Source of the DNA: an uncultured Lachnospiraceae bacterium | GTDB taxonomy: Bacteria; Bacillota; Clostridia; Lachnospirales; Lachnospiraceae | Assembly: GCA_947593655.1 (NCBI GenBank) | Contig: CANQDS010000001.1 | Span: forward strand, 67,081-131,080 | Reading direction: 5' to 3' | DNA length: 64,000 bases | Shown: positions 39,700 to 47,660 of the stretch, one piece after another | Layout: every line of letters begins with the position of its first letter | How positions within the stretch are numbered: the first letter of the stretch is position 1 | Made by a program: the position numbers and the translations under genes | Notes under the pieces: generated by a model | What the model was told of the DNA's origin: nothing | The model's database searches: none | The model's input: only the letters and a program-made list of their open reading frames with translations

Positions 39700-40881
39700 T
39701 TAACATAATGGATTAACAATTAAAAAATTATTAATAATCTTTTCGTCATCATAGTAATTGGGTAATTTGGATAATAACGAATCCATCGAGGATAATTCTA
39801 TCTTTTCGTTCAATTCACATACGTTAGTAGTCCTTTTATAAACCGCCATTTCCGTTTGCTTAAATCTATAAATTCCTGATTTTGTTTTTGTTATTCTTTC
39901 ACTATACTTTTCCCAAAGCATCAACGCTTCCTCAGAATCCCCTATAAGATTAAGATAAATAATTGCGTGACAACAAAAACAACTATATATCTCAAATGGT
40001 ATTCTTTCTTGTATGTTATAGATGATGCTATTAAGGTTTTCTGGATCAGCCAAAACGGATGAATAGCATTTAGGTTTCATAATCATTTCATATAAAAATG
40101 CATCAGCCAGCAAAAAGTTCATTGTGGGTGCATTTATGTCCAAAGTTAGTGTTTCAACGCATTGTCTCATCCTCTCGATTAAAAAGCTCTGTGTTGTTCT
40201 TACATTCTCTTTCAATATATTATCTTGTAAGAGAAAATAATTATATATTTGAACCAACGAATACACTTCATCTGTTTTCAACTTTTTAGCACCAATATAG
40301 TCTCCTACAATACTCCCCAGATTCAAAATGGATGTTATATTTATATAAACAGACCAAAACACCATAGCAATGCAAAATATAAAATAATAGGAGCAAACAT
40401 CATATTTTATATGCCTGATAGTAAAACTTACTAATAGCAAAAAAAGTATTCCTAATAATGCCGAAAATATTGAAGCGCTAATGACAGATATACTAATTTT
40501 TTCCCGAAGTGTATTATATTCTTTTTCATCCAAAACAGACGAAATTTGTGGAATAACTATTCCACCAAATCCAAGTTGTAGATTTAATGCAACCGATATT
40601 TTATATCGGCGAGCTTCCTTTATCAAACAAACGGGAAATAAGTATATTAAACGGATGGCTATGCCCTGTAAGCGATATGCAACCGCATGGGTAATCTCAT
40701 GCAAACACATTGAAAGCCATAATGCAACTCCAAAAACAATTATTCCTTTTACTATACCAATTGATAAATATTCTGGATGAAGTTCTTGAATTTTAGCAAA
40801 TCCTACTCCTATTATAATTCCCATAACAGAAATACAAAGCACAATTCCATAAAAAATTATATACAATCTTATTTTTCTCAC
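39700..40881 (-). CDS. M50-like site-2-type membrane metalloprotease homolog, second copy
   Basis: LHEITHAVAYRLQGIAIRLIYLFPVCL HExxH; FGGIVIPQISSVLDEKEYNTLREKI. Confidence 0.7.
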   Translation of the reverse strand: MRKIRLYIIFYGIVLCISVMGIIIGVGFAKIQELHPEYLSIGIVKGIIVFGVALWLSMCLHEITHAVAYRLQGIAIRLIYLFPVCLIKEARRYKISVALNLQLGFGGIVIPQISSVLDEKEYNTLREKISISVISASIFSALLGILFLLLVSFTIRHIKYDVCSYYFIFCIAMVFWSVYINITSILNLGSIVGDYIGAKKLKTDEVYSLVQIYNYFLLQDNILKENVRTTQSFLIERMRQCVETLTLDINAPTMNFLLADAFLYEMIMKPKCYSSVLADPENLNSIIYNIQERIPFEIYSCFCCHAIIYLNLIGDSEEALMLWEKYSERITKTKSGIYRFKQTEMAVYKRTTNVCELNEKIELSSMDSLLSKLPNYYDDEKIINNFLIVNPLC

Positions 40882-40907
40882 AGCATCTTTCTCCGAAAAT
40901 AGTTACC

Positions 40908-41008
40908 GTACACCAAAAGCCGAGAAAAACAGAATTTTTACATATCTGCAGTTATCCTCTGTTTTTCCCTTAATCGCAGATGATTTTTGCATATCAGCAG
41001 ATATGGAG
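40908..41008 (-). pseudogene. Remnant of AgrC-like kinase 5' end (duplication of about 36716..36802)
   Basis: CCAAAAGCCGAGAAAAACAGAATTTTTACATATCTGCAGTTATCCTCTG... nearly matches the kinase gene. Confidence 0.8.
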
Positions 41009-41104
41009 TTATTTCTTATTCCATTTTTTCCAAAAAGCATAAACCAACGTTACAACAGAGCCGCATATAGCTCCTATGACCAACGGTAAAAATATTCCAT
41101 CCAT
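41009..41104 (-). CDS. 31-aa single-TM peptide, copy 2
   Basis: MDGIFLPLVIGAICGSVVTLVYAFWKKWNKK*; one substitution from copy 1. Confidence 0.65.
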   Translation of the reverse strand: MDGIFLPLVIGAICGSVVTLVYAFWKKWNKK

Positions 41105-41169
41105 TATATTTTCTCCTCGTATTATAAATTTTGTCTTTGTACTCTGATCCGAGTTTTTATATAAATGAT

Positions 41170-41868
41170 TTATTTTATTAAGTTTCCGGTAATTTCTTTT
41201 AATCGAATGAAATCTTCTTCAAATACCCTGTCCTTTCCAACCTTAAGCGGCCCTTTATACAGTTCAATTTCGCAGACTGTTCCTTTCGTTGTAATCCTTT
41301 CCTTTACTATGCGTATCTCGGTTATCTGCGAATAGTCCACCACGTATCTATCAGAAAGAAAAAATGAATCGAAAAAACCAGATGTCATATCATTAAACGG
41401 TTCAAAACAAATCAAAAAGAATATCAGTGCAAACCATCTCCAAGAATAATCATATACAGCATCCTTGCTTATGTGAGTCAAGTTATGAACAAATAAATTT
41501 ACAAAACTTGCAACTGCCATCCCTATATTTACAACTAGAAGCAATTTGATTACCTTATGATAATAAGGAGTATGAACACCCATGCTATACCCATTTTTGA
41601 GATACTTATCCTTTATGATATATCTAAGTGCAAATTTCCCTAGTGCTACAAGGTAAAAAAGCACCATACAGATTGATACAGTCATATAGTTGCTTTCTAT
41701 CTTATAATAGTAAATTATCAACATTGCCAAAAACATTTCAATAATAAAAACCAATAGAAACCATCCTTTAGGATATATATTTTTAATGTTAATATTTTCA
41801 GCATTGTATTTAGATCGTTTAAATTTATCATTTAATATATATTTCATTTTATATTCCTTCTTTCTCAC
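41170..41868 (-). CDS. Membrane protein with C-terminal PH-like domain, paralog 2
   Basis: C-term DRYVVDYSQITEIRIVKERITTKGTVCEIELYKGPLKVGKDRVFEEDFIRLKEITGNLIK nearly identical to paralog 1. Confidence 0.75.
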   Translation of the reverse strand: MRKKEYKMKYILNDKFKRSKYNAENINIKNIYPKGWFLLVFIIEMFLAMLIIYYYKIESNYMTVSICMVLFYLVALGKFALRYIIKDKYLKNGYSMGVHTPYYHKVIKLLLVVNIGMAVASFVNLFVHNLTHISKDAVYDYSWRWFALIFFLICFEPFNDMTSGFFDSFFLSDRYVVDYSQITEIRIVKERITTKGTVCEIELYKGPLKVGKDRVFEEDFIRLKEITGNLIK

Positions 41869-42053
41869 TTGCTCTTTTTATTTAAAAAGCCCCAAAAAAC
41901 ACTAATTCCTGTTAATAAACTTGTGAAAATAAATGTTTCTTTTGAGATATTTTTATATTCCATCATCATATATAATTGATCAACTGTGCAAATAATTAAA
42001 ATAATTGAAAGAACTACAAATAAATTTTTTTGTATAAATCTTGATAATTTCAT
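41865..42053 (-). CDS. Small membrane protein
   Basis: AAAGGAG RBS; MKLSRFIQKNLFVVLSIILIICTVDQLYMMMEYK. Confidence 0.6.
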   Translation of the reverse strand: MKLSRFIQKNLFVVLSIILIICTVDQLYMMMEYKNISKETFIFTSLLTGISVFWGFLNKKSK

Positions 42054-42069
42054 ATTAATCTCCTTTAAT

Positions 42070-42102
42070 AAAAAAACTGCAATGAACTTCTATTCACTGC
42101 AG
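42070..42102 (-). terminator. Intrinsic terminator in regulatory cassette, copy 1
   Basis: CTGCAGTGAA-TAGAAG-TTCATTGCAG followed by T-run on minus strand. Confidence 0.8.
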
Positions 42103-42195
42103 CCGAACTATCCTAGCGGTTTTCGCATTCGCAAATTCCTGCCGTAGACTCCAAGCTTTGCGTCCTTATATTTCTATAAGTTTGCCAAGTATTAT
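42098..42195 (-). ncRNA. Cyclic di-GMP-I (GEMM) riboswitch-like aptamer, copy 1
   Basis: Minus strand GGCAAAC-TTATA-GAAA-TATAA-GGACGCAAAGC...AGTCTA...GCTAGGATAG; GNRA-capped P2 and ACGCAAAGC match the GEMM-I consensus from memory. Confidence 0.7.
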
Positions 42196-42208
42196 CTTAA
42201 CTATAAAA

Positions 42209-42277
42209 AACATATCCTATCTTCAGTTTCCTGTAAACAGCTTTTGCATCAACGTTGATTTATTTTACATAAACGTT
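42209..42277 (-). promoter_or_regulatory. LytTR-box direct repeat plus sigma-A-like promoter, copy 1
   Basis: AACGTTTAT-N12-AACGTTGAT-N10-TTTACA-N17-TATGTT on minus strand. Confidence 0.75.
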
Positions 42278-42483
42278 TTATTTGCTGTTTAAATGTGTGC
42301 CCTTTCTCGCGCGAGGGGCGTTCATGATCAAAAAAGCCGGTTGCAATACTGGACGCCCTGTGCGGCAGGATTGCTGTAGTCAAACTCCTTGCTTATAAAC
42401 ATAAACAAGTTTACTTTTTACTCTTTATAGGTCAAGAGCTAACTCTATAAGATGGAACCGATAAATTGTGCAGATGCATCCTA

Positions 42484-43104
42484 TTAATCATAGTGATTTT
42501 CCATACATAAACTGCACAAAAAATTGTATTCATCAATCGTAAATTTTTCCATGCACTCCTTTCCCTTTTTTGTTACTATTTTACATTTTTTTATTTCAGT
42601 TCCCATAATATCATAAGTTTTTACATCGACGATTTCTTTTATATCCTCATAACACATTTCAAATGAGCCAGAAACATACGATTTTTCTCCAAAAACAACT
42701 ATAAACGGATAAAATATCGCTATAAAATAGAATATAAAAAGCAAACCAAATTGCCACAGCAGCAAGTATTCATCCCACGCTCTCCTGTCTTTGATACAAA
42801 TCAAAAAACCAATACAAACAATTCCAAACAAACCTACAACTGAATACTCAAACATTCTTAGGCATTTTTTCGCATTTATCGAAATATATATTTTCTCTTT
42901 TATTTTCTTTTGAAAGATAAAATATCTACACAAAAATACAATAATCAAAAAAGCATAGCCATAGAACTGAATGAACACTCTATCACAGTTTGGAAAATTC
43001 CATAGCGCAATAAATGGAATTAACAGAATAATACAATATATTATAGTTTTTAATGCTTGCTTGTTTGTAAATGGATAATAATATTTCATATTATCTCTCC
43101 TCAT
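42484..43104 (-). CDS. Membrane protein with C-terminal PH-like domain, more distant family member
   Basis: Multiple TMs then YEDIKEIVDVKTYDIMGTEIKKCKIVTKKGKE, same layout as 37519 and 41170 proteins. Confidence 0.55.
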   Translation of the reverse strand: MRRDNMKYYYPFTNKQALKTIIYCIILLIPFIALWNFPNCDRVFIQFYGYAFLIIVFLCRYFIFQKKIKEKIYISINAKKCLRMFEYSVVGLFGIVCIGFLICIKDRRAWDEYLLLWQFGLLFIFYFIAIFYPFIVVFGEKSYVSGSFEMCYEDIKEIVDVKTYDIMGTEIKKCKIVTKKGKECMEKFTIDEYNFLCSLCMENHYD

Positions 43105-43197
43105 TTCTCTTTGTCTTTCATGTTCTCAAGATTAGCACACTTTTTTTCTTTCTGCCAGCTATTGTAAAAATCAATCGTTCTTTTGCATAAATTTACC

Positions 43198-44481
43198 CTA
43201 TTCTTCCATATAAAGCATAATTTTTACGCAGAATTCCCGAGCATCGTATGTCAGTTCCATTTCCCCATTATACTGTTCCACCGCTGCATTCACATTTTTA
43301 AGACCAATTCCATGCAATAATGTATCTTCTTTTTTCGTCAACAATTCTCCCTCTCTCTGAAAAACAACCCCATTGTAACTGTTTCTGACAGTGATCCATA
43401 CCGCCCCCGCCTGATATTTTATCTTCAGATCAATATACTTGTCATCTTCAAGGCAATCTGCTGCTTCAATTGCATTATCAAGAAGATTTCCCATAATTGT
43501 TACGATATCATCACTTTTCACAGCAATTTCACTAGGCAGAAGAATATGGGAGCAAACCTTGATCCCCCGTTCATGTGCATCACTTAATTTATAATTGATA
43601 ATACTGTCAAATGCCACATTTCCCGTACTACTAAAAGTTTTGGTCTGCTGCACCCTGCGCGTCAGATTCTGAAGATAGTTTTTGGTTTCTATATTTTCCT
43701 CTCCGATCATTCCCTCCAGCACATACAGATGATTACTGATATCATGCCGGAACTTTCTCAGTTCTGTACTGCTTTTCTGCAGCAGCTGCGCCTGTTGGTA
43801 ATAATAATTCTTTTCCATCTCCATCCTGTCTGTCTGCAGTTTTTCCTTAAAAATTCCGGATATAGTGTCATAGAGATATATCATTAAAAACAACACCATA
43901 AACATACAGAAAACCGAAAGCATTTTAATCCTGCCCCCTAAATTTTTCTGCATAAATATATTCAATTCCATTGTAAAAATCAGTATCGTTAAAACGATCA
44001 TAGATACGCCGAACAACTTTGGCATTACAATCTCATCGTTGATATTTTTAAAAATACTAATCACTTCACAAATGAGCCAGGATATCAACTGCACACTGAT
44101 AAATACAAATGCATCGCCCTCATGCCTGCTATCCGTAAGATCGACACCGCTCAAACCAATCAACATAGCAACTACCGCTTCGGAAGCAAACATACACATA
44201 AATGTAAATGCTGTTGCAATTGCTCGATTGACCATGCGCTTTCCATAACACATGGTAATCAGGAACAACATTCCAATCGTTACCGCCACATTTATAATTT
44301 CATATGGAAGCCACGCATATTGCAGAATACCTACTATCAATTTTGCCAAATAGACCAAAGTGATTTTTTGCTTATTGATATTCCTTTTTCCCAAAAACAA
44401 CTTCATATATTTTGAAATAATATAAAGTTCAAAGAAAGCAGATGCCACATATGACACCATATATAATAGATTATCCATCAT
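43198..44481 (-). CDS. AgrC-like GHKL sensor histidine kinase (intact)
   Basis: LRKFRHDISNHLYVLEGMI; MGNLLDNAIEAADCLED; LLHGIGLKNVNAAVEQYNGEM. Confidence 0.92.
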   Translation of the reverse strand: MMDNLLYMVSYVASAFFELYIISKYMKLFLGKRNINKQKITLVYLAKLIVGILQYAWLPYEIINVAVTIGMLFLITMCYGKRMVNRAIATAFTFMCMFASEAVVAMLIGLSGVDLTDSRHEGDAFVFISVQLISWLICEVISIFKNINDEIVMPKLFGVSMIVLTILIFTMELNIFMQKNLGGRIKMLSVFCMFMVLFLMIYLYDTISGIFKEKLQTDRMEMEKNYYYQQAQLLQKSSTELRKFRHDISNHLYVLEGMIGEENIETKNYLQNLTRRVQQTKTFSSTGNVAFDSIINYKLSDAHERGIKVCSHILLPSEIAVKSDDIVTIMGNLLDNAIEAADCLEDDKYIDLKIKYQAGAVWITVRNSYNGVVFQREGELLTKKEDTLLHGIGLKNVNAAVEQYNGEMELTYDAREFCVKIMLYMEE

Positions 44482-45185
44482 TCTTCCCCTAATTTCATAT
44501 ACTGGCTTCGTATTTCCTTTCTTCTTGACTGGCTGATCGACAATTCCACTCCGTCTGTCATAACCAGATGTGTATAACCGATCTTCTTAATATATTGATA
44601 ATTTACCAGATATGACTTGTGGATAAATAGAAATCCGCGGTTCTTTACACTTTCATATATTTTTTCCAGAGATTCATAAAATTCCACTGTTTCATCCATT
44701 GTATGCATAATTACTTTTCTTCCGTCTCGTTGAAAATACATAATTTTATATACTTCAACTTTATAGTTCTCATAGCCTTTTTTATATTGAAATATATCCG
44801 TCTTTTGTCCGTAGATCTTCATGTAAACATCAATCACTTTTTCCGCTTCTTCCTTCCTCAGCGGCTTAATCAAAAAATTAATCGGACGAACATCAAACAA
44901 TTCCATTGCATACTCCTGCTTAGAAGAAATATATGCGATCTGCACAAGATCGTCCCTTTTGTTCTCACGAATATCTTTTCCGATTTCCACGCCGCTTTTT
45001 CCGGGCAGTTCAATATCCAAAAAGATCAAATCATATTTCTGATATTCCAGTTCCCTGCACAGACTTTCCCCTGAATAAAAAACATCAATATCATAGGACA
45101 CTTTTCTTTTCTTCAGCAAATTGCTCAATATCTTTTCCAATTGCGAACAAATTTCAGCTTCATCATCACATATTGCGATCTTCAT
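44478..45185 (-). CDS. LytTR-type response regulator
   Basis: MKIAICDDEAEICSQLEKIL; LytTR IMYFQRDGRKVIMHTMDETVEFYESLEKIYESVKNRGFLFIHKSYLVNYQYIKKI. Confidence 0.93.
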   Translation of the reverse strand: MKIAICDDEAEICSQLEKILSNLLKKRKVSYDIDVFYSGESLCRELEYQKYDLIFLDIELPGKSGVEIGKDIRENKRDDLVQIAYISSKQEYAMELFDVRPINFLIKPLRKEEAEKVIDVYMKIYGQKTDIFQYKKGYENYKVEVYKIMYFQRDGRKVIMHTMDETVEFYESLEKIYESVKNRGFLFIHKSYLVNYQYIKKIGYTHLVMTDGVELSISQSRRKEIRSQYMKLGEE

Positions 45186-45206
45186 TTTCACACCTTCTAC
45201 TGATAT

Positions 45207-45240
45207 AAAAAAGCTGCAATGAACTTCCATTCACTGCAGC
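45207..45240 (-). terminator. Intrinsic terminator in regulatory cassette, copy 2
   Basis: GCTGCAGTGAATGGAAGTTCATTGCAGC followed by TTTTTT on minus strand, just upstream of the LytTR regulator ORF. Confidence 0.85.
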
Positions 45241-45332
45241 CGAACTATCCTAGCGGTTTTCGCATTCGCAAATTCCTGCCGTAGACTCCAAGCTTTGCGC
45301 CCTTATATTTCTATAAGTTTGCCAGGTATTAT
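45236..45332 (-). ncRNA. Cyclic di-GMP-I (GEMM) riboswitch-like aptamer, copy 2
   Basis: Minus strand GGCAAAC-TTATA-GAAA-TATAA-GGGCGCAAAGC...AGTCTACGGC...GCTAGGATAG. Confidence 0.7.
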
Positions 45333-45345
45333 CTTAACTACGAAA

Positions 45346-45414
45346 AGTATATCCTATCCTTAGTTTCCTGTAAACAGTTTTTTCATCAACGTTGATTTAT
45401 TTTACATAAACGTT
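45346..45414 (-). promoter_or_regulatory. LytTR-box direct repeat plus sigma-A-like promoter, copy 2
   Basis: AACGTTTAT (45406-45414), N12, AACGTTGAT (45385-45393), N10, TTTACA (45369-45374), N17, TATACT (45346-45351), minus strand. Confidence 0.8.
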
Positions 45415-45523
45415 CCATATAGAATTGGGCGGTCATTGGCAGATTCTTCAATCGCATTGGCGAACATCTCCATCTGTTCCTTGCCAGAATGGCAAAATTT
45501 TTCGTGATGCTTGAAGTTGCCAT
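45402..45523 (-). pseudogene. Frameshifted small conserved protein (MATSSITxNF family)
   Basis: GGAGGTG RBS; MATSSITKNFAIL then, in another frame, GKEQMEMFANAIEESANDRPILYGT. Confidence 0.65.
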
Positions 45524-45659
45524 CAGAAACACCTCCTTCCTCTTCACATTCTTGGCATAATTTCGACTTTACAAAATAATTTCACAGATCTTCTTGCATA
45601 ATTTTTTAATTATGCCATAATATAAGTAAGAAAATCTTACTTATAGGAGGACGTAGTAA

Positions 45660-45926
45660 ATGAATACCCAGATCGTAACCGTTTCTTCCAAAGGACAGAT
45701 TTCTCTGCCCGTCAATATACGAAAACTTTTGTCGATTGATTCCGGCGACAAATTAGTGGCTTATACCTCTGGAGATGTGATTATGCTGAAAACCCTAAAA
45801 CTTCCTTCTGCAGAAGAATTTGAAGCTTCTTTAGATGAAGCTCAGAAATGGGCGGCATCTGTTGGTTACACAGAAAACGATGTCAATGACATCATCAAAT
45901 CTACCAGAAAGAAGAACAGAGCATGA
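45660..45926 (+). CDS. AbrB/MazE/SpoVT-type DNA-binding antitoxin
   Basis: MNTQIVTVSSKGQISLPVNIRKLLSIDSGDKLVAY. Confidence 0.9.
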   Translation: MNTQIVTVSSKGQISLPVNIRKLLSIDSGDKLVAYTSGDVIMLKTLKLPSAEEFEASLDEAQKWAASVGYTENDVNDIIKSTRKKNRA

Positions 45927-46003
45927 AAATTGTTGTAGATACATATGAAAATATACAGATTGTTACGGCAAAAGACTTTTGCGAGAAATATCTGCAGACC
46001 TAA
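45923..46003 (+). pseudogene. Internally deleted PIN-like toxin remnant (26 codons)
   Basis: MKIVVDT (PIN N-term) joined to YENIQIVTAKDFCEKYLQT* (PIN C-term-like); ATGA overlap with antitoxin. Confidence 0.65.
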
Positions 46004-46055
46004 ACATCAGGTCATCTTTACCCTTTAACTGTCTGGCAGCCACAGGGATGCGGTT

Positions 46056-46099
46056 AAAAGACCGTTCCAAGAACCAAACAGTCCTTAAAACGGTCTTTT
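46056..46099. terminator. Inverted repeat / bidirectional terminator
   Basis: AAAAGACCGTT...AACGGTCTTTT perfect 11-bp arms. Confidence 0.65.
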
Positions 46100-46118
46100 G
46101 CCATAATAACAGACCATA

Positions 46119-47057
46119 CTACCACTCATCTTTTTCAGGAATGATTTTATAAACTGCCGTATTCTGATACACCCGCGGCTCCGCATGGGCGAACAGAATC
46201 GTACCGTCTGTGGGAGAACAAATTTCATCTGTCACATTTCCCTCATAGCAGTCGGCAATGCACGCCAGCACCTGCCCTTTTCGCACATGCTCTCCTGCTC
46301 CCGCTTTTCCCTCGAAAAATCCAGCAGTCTTGTTGCGCACGGTCACCATCTCCTCCGTGGAAACCACCCTGGACACATAGCCCTCAAATCCGTCATAGTC
46401 GATCGCGTCCGCTTTCCGCAGGAAATTCAAAACGGATTCTACCGCCTGCCTTGCGCTTGTTCTGTCGACCTCCTCTGTAGATGTCGTATAAACGGAGAAG
46501 GCCTTCGTCTCCCACACCTGCCAGTTATAATTCAGCGTAGTGGTATCAAAGGGCCTGGGCGTATGCAGAACAACATAGGGAAATCCGAACTTCTTTGCCA
46601 GTTCCACATCCTCAAACCCTGTCTTCATCACGCGGATGTGCGGCACGAATCTGCCCGGCATGTAGAAGGAAGCAAACTGCAATCCATAAACGTAGTCCTT
46701 GATTGCCTCAAAGAGGCCGCCCGCAATCCGCTGCGTCGTCTCGCCCTCGTCATACCCCGGAAACATTCTATTGATGTCCGTGTTATCAATACTCCAAAAT
46801 CTTTTCTTAATGTTCATGGAATAAGGATTGACACAAGGTACGACCAAAATCTCTTTTCCCTCATGAATGCGGCCTTCCGCCTCCAGCTCCTTCAATTTCC
46901 TGATGAGCTGGGAGCAGCAGTACAACTGCTGATTTTCGTTGCCCCGCATACTGCCGACGATGCAGACGGCCTTCTCCCCGCGCCCGAAAGAAAAACCCGA
47001 TACGCGGAAGTCATCGCGGTACAGCGCCTTGATTTCAAACAGAATTTTCTTTTCCAT
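46119..47057 (-). CDS. Succinylglutamate desuccinylase/aspartoacylase (M14-like) family protein
   Basis: GSMRGNENQQLY, VPCVNPYSMNIKKRFWSIDNTDINRMFPGYDEGETTQRIA. Confidence 0.85.
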   Translation of the reverse strand: MEKKILFEIKALYRDDFRVSGFSFGRGEKAVCIVGSMRGNENQQLYCCSQLIRKLKELEAEGRIHEGKEILVVPCVNPYSMNIKKRFWSIDNTDINRMFPGYDEGETTQRIAGGLFEAIKDYVYGLQFASFYMPGRFVPHIRVMKTGFEDVELAKKFGFPYVVLHTPRPFDTTTLNYNWQVWETKAFSVYTTSTEEVDRTSARQAVESVLNFLRKADAIDYDGFEGYVSRVVSTEEMVTVRNKTAGFFEGKAGAGEHVRKGQVLACIADCYEGNVTDEICSPTDGTILFAHAEPRVYQNTAVYKIIPEKDEW

Positions 47058-47069
47058 ACAGTATCCTTC

Positions 47070-47660
47070 CTAGCAGAGAGCCCTCGCTGACAACGGGATA
47101 TTCTCTGATGGTAAAAAGCTAGAGGCGTTCAGAAAGCCGACATCCTCATTATCCGCAGAGACGACCGGCGTTCTCACGTCAAAATTCTCCCCCTTCCAGA
47201 TGCCGAGACGTTTCATCAGGTGGACGATTCCGGCAAACAGCTGGTCTCCGTACACCTGCGTAATACGCATGCCAACGCCCATCTCGACCACCAGCGTCGG
47301 CGTGCCCGCCGCATTCAGGCTGTGCGCAAAAGTAGATTCCAACACGGTGCTGGCTCCGTGGATCCAGATAAAATCCACATTCGCTTCCTCAGCGTAGGGA
47401 ATGAGGCTGTCCTCGTGCAGTTCATTGATGCGGATCTGCGGCACTTCCGTCAGGAAAATATTGCTGGCGTGAATATCAAACACCAGATCCGATCCCGCCG
47501 CGTCCTTCACGATCTGCGCCGCCAGATACTCGTTCATGTCCCCCTCCGTATTCCCCGGAAAAATGCGGTTCATATCCAGATCGAAGGCCGGAATGCCCCT
47601 TGTGATGGAATCGATGCCGAAAGGGTTGAGCGCAGGATAGATATCTACCGTTCCTCTCTC
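47070..47660 (-). pseudogene. M14-like desuccinylase family protein, 5'-truncated
   Basis: SERGTVDIYPALNPFGIDSITRGIPAFDLDMNRIFPGNTEGDMNEYLAAQ in frame with ORF 47070..47573, but N-terminal zinc-motif region absent. Confidence 0.65.

Noticed and set aside
42278-42480. Palindrome CTCGCGCGAG and GC-rich patch in an AT-rich gap as possible mobile-element end
   Set aside because: No flanking inverted repeats, target duplication or transposase identified; probably a degraded fragment I cannot assign.
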